A stretch of 64,000 bases of DNA from Phragmites australis (lineage: Eukaryota; Streptophyta; Magnoliopsida; Poales; Poaceae), in contig NC_084936.1 in assembly GCF_958298935.1 (NCBI RefSeq), positions 9,369,501-9,433,500 of the forward strand. The letters are read 5' to 3'. The notes below the pieces were generated by a model. It was given only the letters and a program-made list of their open reading frames with translations. It was not told where the DNA came from and ran no database searches. This document shows positions 12,708-23,300 of this stretch, one piece after another (position 1 is the stretch's first letter; each line of letters begins with the position of its first letter). Position numbers and translations under genes: made by a program.

Positions 12708-13569
12708 ACAAGTAGCTTTCACAAGTATAACGTTAAAATTGGTGAACCTAGAAAGTAGGCCTTGCTGATAACCAATCAGCCTCTACGGAACAAGGGTACT
12801 ACAGTATACCTCAAAATAACAAGAATAAGACACAATTCAAATGAATTCCATGCTACTGAGCTAGACACCAATTAAAATACATTTCCATAAGCTATCTTCA
12901 AAAAATCCTAGCCATATGCAACGACAGAATTGTCATTCTTTCTAAGACCATAAGCATATTACTATGCCATGAGACAAGTGGGGCAAAAATATGAATTTAT
13001 ACAATATACTTGAGCGTATTTATTGAAATAGACAACATATTATTGTATTCACGAATCTAGCATCTGTATTCGACACATGGTGTGCTAAAAATCACCTGTA
13101 TTCGGTACACCGTGTGCCGAATATAGGGAATAGTGTGTATTCGTCACACAGTGTGCCGAAATACTTGTTTTCTGACATTTTTTTTGCATGTGTTGTTATT
13201 TTATGTAATTGGCAAATATGGTCGTGGCCGGCTGCGGTTCGCTTCTGTCATCTGATACCGGTATTTTGTTATTTCATCTAATTGGCAACTTTCAGCTAAA
13301 TTTGAAACGAGTTGCTAATTTAACTGTCATTTTATCTCGGTGAATTGGCACTTCATGTTATTGAAAAAATTCAATAAAATTTAAAATTATGTACCGGTGT
13401 GTTGTCATTTCATGTAATTACCAACTTTCAACAAAATTTGAAATTATTTGCTAATTTAACTGTACATTTCAAAAATGCACGAGAAAGAAAGCATGTAGTC
13501 TCTAAGGCGGTGGGTAGCCTTAACACTTAGGTATGTTTGAACATACACAACATTAACTCTTGTATCATT
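12708..13569. other. Non-coding stretch with palindromic and diverged direct repeats
   Basis: No gene seen. 13033-13166 holds the palindromic array listed separately. 13190-13445 contains three or four diverged copies of a phrase like 'tgtnattttatgtaattggcaactttcagc', which suggests an old tandem array. Confidence 0.6.
13033..13166. repeat. Palindromic repeats of the TTCGGCACACNGTGTGCCGAA type
   Basis: Three units around 13068-13095, 13100-13126 and 13139-13162. The middle one, attcggtacaccgtgtgcc plus gaat, is a near-perfect inverted repeat. This may be a terminal or subterminal part of a transposon. Confidence 0.65.
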
Positions 13570-15360
13570 GATCATCTCAAGATGACGGTGAAAAGTGACG
13601 GCGTAAATTAGCGAAAGAATGCCAGTTGTGCCAGTTAAGGCTATCAGGGTAAGATGGTTGTCGTCTCCGAGGTGGTGGTTGGAAGTTGTGAGGACGGGTA
13701 CAAGGAAATCCAACATCATCTTCACGGTCCTCCGGAGATGGAGGACTTAGAGGGAGGGGTCGATGTGGCATGAGATCATCGTTGTCGTCATCTTAAGGTA
13801 TCATGACAGGAGCACGTCCTATTTCGTTGTTGGTTGGACACCATGTCATATGGTTATGAACATCCTCTTGTAGTGTTCGTTGAACCTTCTCCTGTATGGC
13901 TGGTGGAACGTCGAGGCATTGGTGGCATGAAATCATCGTCCACATCGGCGTTGTCATTTTTAGGTAGAATAGTAGAGAGTGCTCTTGTACCCCTTAGGTT
14001 CGCTGATCTTCATCGTCTTCTACGCAAATCAGGTATCACACCCCCGCCGAAGAGCATATGCATCGCCAAGAAGTGTGAGATTTCTTTGTTGATCAGCTCT
14101 ACGTCTTTTTGGAATGCTTAACGTAGAAGAGGAGTATTTGAATCAATAATAATAAGATAAGTAGGTTGACCAAATAGAAAATGATGAACCTTTATGTGGG
14201 ATGCATACTGATCGGGCAATATCGCCATCCTTCTTTGCCTCATACAGAAACCCAGCACAGAAGGATGGTCGGCTAGTTCGCATACCCTGAGGTATATTTG
14301 GCGGCGCTCGTGCAAGAGGGTCCTAAGGTCGTCGGTTGTTTCATGTAGGAGTGGAACGGTGAACGCAGAACAGGATGGTCTTGCATGCAATTTAGACACA
14401 GCTTGGATTAGGTTGCTCTCATTGAAGAGATCATCATTCCCTACATACATAACCTGCAAGGAGGCATTTAATGCTATATCGATCATTATAGGTGTCCATG
14501 GATAGCTAGTACTAGAATATCCCGCTATATATGTATTGATCTTTGACTGCAACGTTTTTGCTCTGCACCAAAGCACGAATCGCTGGTTATTTAAAGGTAT
14601 GAAATATCGTAATTGATATATAAAAATGCTTAATAAGTAACTCATAAATAAGTTATGGTCCTAATTATTTGACAAAGATTATGTAAATTAAATGTAATTA
14701 CTTTAACACTGCAGTGCATAAGGCATAGTACAGATGAGTACATAATATAGTGAATAACACATAGTACACATGAGTACACAATATACTGCACTGGCTCATT
14801 AACGACGACGACGCCGCACGTAATCCCCAGGAGTGTAAGCATCTAGCGGGTGTGTGACCCTCATTCCAGTGGCCTACGCTGGCCCCTGCCATGTGTGCCC
14901 TTGCTCGTCATCTTTATCGCCGTGTGGTGTTGCAACTTCACCGAACGTGTATTCAGAACCGCTAACTCGGCCCTGCATGTACCACAATATAGGATCCTCA
15001 TGCGGGAGTGTGGATACCGGTAGTACGTGCTCCGACGGAGTTCGAAATGTTAAAGTTTCATCATGCTGGTACCACTGTGAACCCCCAGGTGCATCGTAGC
15101 CCTTGGGGGCATCCCAGTAGACGAGCGGAGTAGGGACATGCTGCTCTAGCGGTGGACTGGTAGACCCTATTGTGGATGGGCTGCTGTCCATCCAGTGCAA
15201 CATCTTTGGGCATCCTCCTAGGGTTCCTCGGCACGAATGGCCAAGTGAATGGCAAGAGAGGGGTTCCTCGTGACGAAGTCGCCAGGGGTGGTGGCCAACC
15301 TTCCTATTATGGGCGTGGCCGTAGAGGTGGCCACCGAACTCGGAGTGGCTACCAGTGCGG
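13570..15360 (-). pseudogene. Fragments of an unrecognised, probably transposon-derived protein-coding gene
   Basis: Minus-strand blocks read like real exons. 15203-14874 encodes a segment with QWYQHDETLTF and DPILWYMQGR. 14892-14780 encodes SVGHWNEGHTPARCLHSWG. 14540-14120 encodes LHERRQIYLRVCELADHPSV. About 14120-14020 encodes AFQKDVELINKEISHFLAMH and then a glycine-rich GGGVIPDLRRRR, ending in a stop. Further down comes a proline-rich tail (13771-13577). There is no start codon with a good leader, and several stops separate the blocks; some may be introns. I cannot assign a family with confidence; a plant-mobile-domain or Mutator-related protein is one possibility. The palindromic repeats at 13.03-13.16 kb could be part of the same element. 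Confidence 0.4.
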
Positions 15361-15368
15361 GGTGACGG

Positions 15369-16238
15369 CGAGCCCCTAGGTAGGTATATATATATAGAGA
15401 GAAATTTATGGTCGAGACATCTCTTAAAAACTACAAAAGAAGTTTAAGTCTGTATAAACTATTGGACTCATTTACACCGGTGTGTTGTGGCTATGCCCTT
15501 CGTCGTCTCGGCCTGGTGAGGCGAGATGAGCGAAGCGCTTGTGTTCTTCCTATCATTTCATCCACGTGCGTTAATAGGGTGGAGGATACAACTCTGTTTA
15601 AACCTCTTCACATTTACTAATAAGGTATGATTAAAAGACAATATCTTCCCTCGATATGATAGACTAAATCTATATACTATAATATGTATACCACTACTTG
15701 TTACTTCACATTGCTATCATGCTGTACAGACCCACCAACGCATCTTCGTGATTCTTGAAATTGAATGTAGGCACACTTTAGATGAATTGAGATTTTTCCA
15801 ATGTGAAAAGTTGGGAATATTCGATTGTAGTTTAAAGTGAGAGAAAATGTTTAATTGAAAGTGGGGAAAATCAGTTAAAAGTGAGTCACTTTTAAAAGTG
15901 AAAGTTGAAAGAAAATCGTATGTTAGTCTATTAATATATTCCGAAATGAAAGTGTGAAATCATGATGAAAATCATGTAGTAAAAAGGTAAAAACGTGCTG
16001 GGTTCTAGAATGGGTTGATTTGATTTGGGTTCAAACGGAGGCGAGCTGCTGAAACGGGTTCGGGTTGGACTCGCGGGCACAACAGCCTCATCCACACCCA
16101 ACTGGAACCCTCGCGGCTGGCGTCACGCAACCGCCGTCTCCTCGCCGGCACGCTCCGCCGCCTCTACCCTCGCCGGCTCGACCACCACCTGCACGCAAAG
16201 AAAGAACAAAAACGGAGAAGAAAAGGATCGGCATACCG
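15369..16238. repeat. Tandem duplication, copy 1 (about 0.87 kb)
   Basis: Runs from cgagcccctaggtaggta to ggatcggcataccg. The same sequence recurs 904 bp downstream with scattered substitutions and small indels. Copy 1 has about 120 bp not present in copy 2 around 15670-15765. It lacks the internal 93-bp duplication of copy 2. Confidence 0.92.
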
Positions 16239-16272
16239 ACCGGCGAACGGTAAGTTAAACCTTGGATGAGGA

Positions 16273-17172
16273 CGAGCCCCTAGGTAGGTATATATATAGA
16301 GAAATTTATGGCCGATACGTCTCTTAAAATTTACAAAAGAAGCTTAAGTTTGTATAAACTATTGGACTAATTTACATCGGTGTCTACACCCTTCGTCGTC
16401 TTGGCCTGGTGAGGCGAGATGAGCGAGTGCGCTTGTGTTCATCCTATCCTTTCACCCATGTGAGTTAATAGGTGAAGGATACAACTCTGTTTAATCTCCC
16501 CATATTTACTAATAAGGTATGATTAAAAAATAATATCTTCCCTCAACATGATAGGTTAAATCTATATACTGTAGGAACACTTTAGATGAATTGAGATTTT
16601 TCCAATGTGAAAAGTTGGGAATATTTTTCGGTTGAGAGCTGGGAAAGGGATTGTAGTTTAAAGTGAGAGAAAATGTTTAATTGAAAGTGGAAAAAATCAG
16701 TTAAAAGTGGGTCACTTTTAAAAGTGAAAGTCGAAAGAAAATCGTATGTTAGTCTATTAATATATTCCGAAATAAAAGTGTGAAATCACGATGAAAATCA
16801 TGTAGTAAAAAGGTAAAAACGTGCTGGGTTCTAGAATGGTATTAGTCTATTAATATATTCCGAAATAAAAGTGTGAAATCACGATGAAAATCATGTAGTA
16901 AAAAGTTAAAAACGTGCTGGGTTCTAGAATGGGTTGATTTGATTTGGGTTGAAACGGGGGCGAGCTGCTGACTCAGGTTCGAGCGGAACGGGTTCGGGTT
17001 GGACTCGCGGGCACAGCAGCCTCATCCACACCCAACTGGAACCCTCGCGGTTGGCGTCACGCAACCGCCGTCTCCTCGCCGGCACGCTCCGCCGCCCCTA
17101 CCCTCGCCGGCTCGACCACCGCCTGCACGCACAGAAAGAACAAAAACGGAGAAGAAAAGGATCGGCATACCG
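16273..17172. repeat. Tandem duplication, copy 2, abutting the VPS34 leader
   Basis: Same borders as copy 1. Copy 2 ends about 205 bp upstream of the VPS34 start codon and probably contains its promoter or upstream leader. The GC-rich part at 17000-17110 is nearly identical to 16064-16177 in copy 1. The proline- and arginine-rich open frames here are by-products of GC content. Confidence 0.92.
16749..16934. repeat. 93-bp duplication nested in copy 2
   Basis: 'ttagtctattaatatattcc' and the following sequence to 'ggttctagaatgg' occurs twice, at 16749-16841 and 16842-16934. Nearly identical, so it is younger than the 0.9-kb duplication. Confidence 0.9.
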
Positions 17173-17376
17173 CAAAGCCCTTCACTCGCAGCCCCCCGCC
17201 CGTCCCCCCGCTCGCCCGCGCGCCGCTTCTCCCCCACTTCGCCAAATCCTCGGCCTCCGCCTCCTCTTCGGATCCATGGCGTCCCTGCCAAGCAACCGGA
17301 ATCGCTCCGCGCGTTCTTGATCTCAGCCCTTCCTCAATTTCTCTCCCGCGGTATCTCAGTTCGTCACCAACAAAAG
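17173..17376 (+). promoter_or_regulatory. GC-rich 5' leader / core promoter region of VPS34
   Basis: A C-rich stretch between the tandem duplication and the ATG at 17377. No clear TATA box, as is common for constitutively expressed plant genes. An ATG at 17276 opens a short frame (ending after AfSRS-like residues at about 17320) that could act as an upstream ORF if it lies within the transcript. The exact transcription start cannot be seen. Confidence 0.45.
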
Positions 17377-20300
17377 ATGGTAGGCGGCGGCAACGAGTTC
17401 CGGTTCTTCCTTTCCTGCGACATCAGCCTCCCGCTCGCCTTCCGCGTCCTCCACGCAGGTACCTTCCCCCATTCATTTGCGATTCGACCCTGATGCGCGC
17501 TCTATCCTACCACCCACGTCAAAAAAAAAAAACCATCTTTCCCCCCACCTTTTTCACTCTCGAATTCGCCCCAACTGGGACTAATCAAATCGATCCCGTA
17601 CTTTTACTCTATAGATTTGTAAACGCTATCATGGTTGCATTTAACTGCTTTGCCTTGTGATTACACTGCACCCATCAATTTTTAGTTTTTATTCAATTTA
17701 CATTCAATCATCCATACTTCTTGATCTTAAAAAAGAACATCCATAGTCTTGATCGAAAAAAAAACCCATCCATACTTCTGCCTCTCTGCATTCCGTCACA
17801 CAGGAGAAACAAGCGCCGCTTTTACTTCTGTGTTCTACTGCTGATCAAAAAAAGAAATCTTTCTGCGTCGCTAGTATGCATCGTGATTAAATGTAGTAAT
17901 TCTTTCTTGTCCCTTGTTTTTCTTTCATGTATGTTTTATAATTCCGTTATGTTGCTTGTTTTCAGAACATATCTTGCTGACCGAGAAAAAAGCCCCGGAG
18001 CTCTTTGTTGAGTGCAAGCTATACATTGATGGAATACCATTTGGGTTGCCCGTAAAGACAAGGCACGCTTAATTATGTATTATCAACAAAAAAACTGCAC
18101 TCAGTGCCACTTCAAAATGTTTTTTATTCTGTTTCTTGGGATTTAATGCACATTTTCCCTCATACTAGGTTGGAACCTTCAGGACCAACGTACTGTTGGA
18201 ATGAGCTGATAACACTAAGTACCAAATACAGGGACCTAACTTCCCTCACACAGCTTGCATTTACGGTATATTTCTTGGACTCTACACCACTGCTGTTAAT
18301 TTCTGTACTACTTAAAAAATGTGTAGAGCATCTTGATTCCGCTCCCATTCCTGTTTAGCTCCCCGATTCCCGTTCCGCTCCCACCCGTCCCCGCCGCGTA
18401 ATTTCTATTCCCAGTCACGACGCCGCATCATCACTCCCCCACCCCCCTCTCACCCTCCTCCTCCGCTCCAATCACTCGCTCAACCGCATCCTTTGTTCGT
18501 CTTTGCTCCCCGCTCCCCTTCCTTCGTTCGTTCTGCTCTTAGATCCAGCCTCCCCTTCTTTCCATCACCAGGTAGCCCCGTAGGGTCGTGCAAGAGCTCA
18601 TCTAACCCCTCCTTAACTAAAGCCTGACCGGAGCTCACCAATGCGCCTTCCTCTTCCCCATGGCTGGTCGCCTCTGTCGGAGCTCAACCCCCTCTGTCGA
18701 CCTGCCAATCTGGCCACCCTTTGTAACAACCCAAATTCTTAAAACCAAGAGGATTAAAAAAACTTTTTTCAAAGAAAATAAAAGAGTTTTGCAAAAATTA
18801 AATAAAATCCTAAGTGTGTATGTGTGCTTTATACATATACACATATATGTGAGTATGTGTGCTCTATGTATAAATACATGTATACATTAAGGGCTATTTT
18901 TTTTCCTGTAATAGAATATCCATATATAAATATGTGTATTGGTTGATTATTTGTTTGATTGATTTTGTTAGCTAATATATTATATAAATGTGTGGTATAT
19001 ACACTATAAATGTGTGGTATATACATGTGTATCTACAAGAGGAAATAGAAAAGGGAAAAGGCAAAGCTTGTCTGAGTTAAAGGCCAAAGCCCATCTCTCT
19101 TCTAGCCTGCCCAGCCTTCCCCTCTCTTCTCTCTCCTCCCCTCCGCTTGGCCCAGCCCGAGCCGCTGCCGTTCATCTCTCTTCCGCATGGGCCAGCTCAA
19201 GCCAGCCGTTGCACCCGCCTCTCTCTCGGCCACGCTCGCGCATGCCTCGGTCCAAAGGTGCCTCCCGCCTCTCTGCTTTGCCATCACGTCGTTGACGTCT
19301 GGGTCCTGCTTGTCATGCCCTTCTCCCACCTCACGTCGGAGTTCGCCACCAACACGAGGCTAAGCCGACCGTGCGAATCTATGCCAAACCCGTATGAGAG
19401 ACCATCTAGAAGCTCTTCGATTCGAATCCTTGTAAACCCTGCAACCTTTTGCCAGTCCTATCTCTAAGCATGTACGTTTAAGCGAGAGATCAAGTTCGGA
19501 TTTGAGCTGTGGCCGCCCTTTCCAAATCCAAGTAGAGATAGAGATAGGGGAGCCCCGCCTATATATATATCCACCCTTACACCCTCCCTAGAGCATACCG
19601 CACCTGTTGCCCAACAAATCGGCAAGTTTTCGCTCTCGGGAAGACCTCTCCGATGAGATCCACAAGTCGTCGCCGCCCTTAGCTGCCGCCAGCCCTCCAT
19701 AGCCATCACCAACGACGACGTGCACCATAGCCAAGTCCGCGATGAGCTCCTAGTGCTGTTCCGCCGCTCATCGTTGACCGTGGTTCGCCGAAGCACCTGT
19801 TTCGATGAGGTTCTAAGAGCCTTTATCACCCCTCTTGCCGCCAGCCTGTCCTGCCGCCTCCCAAAGCCAACCGACACCCTAGGTGAGTTCGCCTCTCTCC
19901 TGTGATGTTTGTCCGCCGCTGGCGAGTTGGAGCTCAAGTCCGATGAGATTCCGGCCATGCGCCGTCGTACCGAGCCCCTCCGCCGTTGTCTCTTCCCTAT
20001 CGCTGGCGTCATCTATTCTCAACTGTTGGATCCAATCTAAACGGTCTAGATTAAAAGATTCCATACCCCTTCGCCAACCAATAGCAAAGTGTCACGTGGC
20101 TCGCATAATCCCGGTCAGCTCCTCAGCCATGTCATCATGCTACCTCAGTTTGCCACGTCAACCGTTTTGCTGATGTGTTATGCCATGGCAGTTTAGAATG
20201 CCACGTGTTTTTCTTTTTAATTGTTTTAATTGTATGATGATGTCGTAGTTAATGTATATACGCAATAATTAGGTTTCTAGTGGAAAAATAATTCTAAAAA

Positions 20301-23300
20301 ATAGTAATAAATAGGAAATTAATTTCTAATATTGTTTAATAATGTTTTATAGGTTTAATTAATTGTGTTTAATAGTTGTATAATTCTATATATAATGTTT
20401 ACTTAGTTGAATAATTCCAACAAATATATTCTCCAATAAAAACAATTCCAGAAATAGGATAAAATCTGAAATAGATTATTAATGTTTAATAATGTTTTTG
20501 TGGTGTTGTTTAATTATGATTAATGCTTTTATATAGCTTAATAATTAAAGTAAATGCTAATAAATTCTAGAAAAATCCTAGAAAATACCAAAAAATCATA
20601 GATGACTTTTTAAAATACTAGAAAATTCCTAACAACATAATTTCATCTTTTGTTAATGTTAGTCCTGTTTTGATCTTTAGAAAATCGTAACATGTCAATC
20701 ATAGCTCCGTTTTGACTCGTTCTTTCATCGGATTGTTCGAAAAAGCGTGATTCTTGTATGTGATGATGTTTGTTATATGATATTTGATTACTTTTGGATC
20801 TTGGTGTTTATGTGTTGTCTTTTCACTTATTTTCGTGAGTAGACACCAACGTTCTGAAGGAGCTACGAGGACTTCAAGATCGAGACTTGGAAGACCCAAC
20901 TGAGTCGAGTGAAGGCAAGTTGTATTCTTGATCATATTTATCCTAGTTTTACAAATATTTTGTTTTACAAATATGCATGCCAATAATATGTTGGGAATCC
21001 TAAGTGTTAGGTTTTACCCTAGTTTTTCCTTATCATCTTTGTCGCCATAGTATGGTTTTGGGTTATGGAAGGGTAGATGATGCTTAACCTTGCTTTGGGA
21101 TGGTAATCATAGTAATTGTTCCACGAACTTGATAATGGTCCTATGCAACAATAATAAAATATAATGAAATAATTTTTGTAGTAACATGGTATAGAGATTT
21201 GAGTAGGTGGTATGATGAGATGTATGGTTAGGAAAGTGGTAGTCTTGCTCAAATCTAAGGACCGGTTCATGGAGTGACTTTTCTGTGTTTATAGTACAAC
21301 CACAAGACTAGTATAGGACGGATCTAGCCAAGTAATTTGTTTACTCTCAGCATAGTGTAGATCAGGCAGAAGAATGGACGATGTCTTGTTATCCGAAAGG
21401 CTTAAGAGGGGGCTTCAGTTGTTGAGGTGGAATTACGCGGCAGTGAAACCTTAGCGGGTAGACATGTGCTGAGAGGGACATTGTAAAGACTTTGTAGTGA
21501 TCTCCTGGCCACACACCTTAGGTAGTGTGCAGTGTGTCTGATCAGCACGAGCAACATGGAGACTTAGTCACCTGCTTGCGCGTAATGAAATCACGACTTG
21601 TGGGTAATGTACAACCTCTGCAAAATTAAAACTGAATATTCAACTGTGCTCACGGTCATGAGCGACATAGAAAATCTATCATGATTATAACCTGATGATT
21701 TAGTTAGTGTGGTCAATTGTGGTGGTGGGAACCATAGTTGAGGTATGCGTCAGTCATGATGGTGGGAATCGTGATTGAGGTGGTTGGTTAGTAGTTCAAG
21801 TTTGGCGGTGAGAGCCATGGTTGAGGTGTTTGTTGTTCAACCTTGGTTGAGGTGGTCAGTTAGTTACGTTAGGATGGATGGAATCTTGAGGTGGTTTGCT
21901 ATTCACTTAATTATTATCGTTTTTCAAATTATTTTACTTAAATGTTGTTTTATGCAAAAGAGCTATTTAACCTTATCCTTGTTAAAGCCTTCCTATGCAT
22001 ACTATTCATCCACAACTTGCTGAGTACGATATGTACTCACACTTGCTATAATCAAACACTCAGTTGGGAAATAGTTGAAAGACTTCAAGAAGGTGAAAGC
22101 TAGGGAGGTGTTCTACATCGATTTATCCTGTGGAGTTATCGGTGAAGACAAAGACTACGCTTAGGATTCGCAGTAGAGTTTTATTTGGTTCTTCGACCTT
22201 TGGAGGTCTTTTATAAGATGATTTGTCGATTACGGAATGAGTATTGTAATGATTATCATCAATGAAGTCATTGTGTGTTGATATTGATTCCTGAACTCAG
22301 CACATAGATGCGATTGGTTTGTTTCTTGAACCGGATGCGACACCCTCCGACCGAGCCGACCCCACCACAACATCCCCCTCACCGAGGTGAAGCTCCCCGG
22401 CCCCTTCCCCCTCCCTCTCTCCCTCTGTATTGCGCCGCTGCCATCGTGCCCGACTTGCCGCTACCATGGGCTCACCGCCGAATTAACTTCGACCAGTGCA
22501 TGCTGCCGCCGACCCCCAAAACGGGTTCTCTGTCTCACACTGGACCTCCTTGTACCACCTGTTGGCTGGACCTCGTCGCTGTTTGCTGCCGGTGAGTGGT
22601 CAAAGTCCGGTCAACGCCGAATCCCCTCTCCCCATGCGCTCAGCTCTGGGAAGAAGAAAGAAAGAAACGGCGGTTTGGGCTTAGGGAAAAAGAAAGAGGA
22701 GACCGAGTGGGCCGACCTAGGAAGAAAATGAAGAGGAAGAGAGGAAGGCGGCCTGGGCCTTTGCCCAGCCCAGTTGAGAGAAAAAAAGAAAGAGGGGCGC
22801 TTGGGCTTGGCCCATTAGAACAGAAGAAGCTTTTTTTTTTCTTTTGTACTTATGTGTGTGTGTATATATATATGCTAAATATATGCAAGTACATACGAAT
22901 GTACAATGTACATACCTAAGACAAAATGCAGACGAACAGACTGCACTCTAGTTCTTATCTCTACTACTTAAAAAAAGCTATATTGATTCCTAAAGCCTTC
23001 ACGCGGTTTGCCCTCCCCTCCCGTGCCCTCCCGTGTGGGTCCCACGGCCTCCCGCGTGCTCTGCTTTGAGTCCCGTGCTCTTCCGCAGCTTCACGCGCCC
23101 TCCCGCGTGGGTCCCGCGCGGTCCCGCATCTGACGTGCAAAGCACGTGCATCATACTAGTTTGAAACAAAAATATTTTTTAGCACACATGTGGAGGGGGT
23201 TTGTGTGAGTATGAATATGCAACAAACTGAACATAGTTGTTTAATTTAATAAAAGTGTATTGATCTATGGGTCATACTCAACATGCTTTGCAGTTTCTTG

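Noticed and set aside
16025..17493. Proline/arginine-rich frames in the tandem duplication, on both strands
   Set aside because: They depend on GC content, are cut differently in the two copies, and overlap the VPS34 leader. Only the frame starting at 17377 continues across splice sites into a known protein.
22308..22919. Plus-strand frames of 60-115 codons in intron 3
   Set aside because: Low-complexity lysine/arginine or proline-rich sequence in transposon debris; no motif and no splice context.
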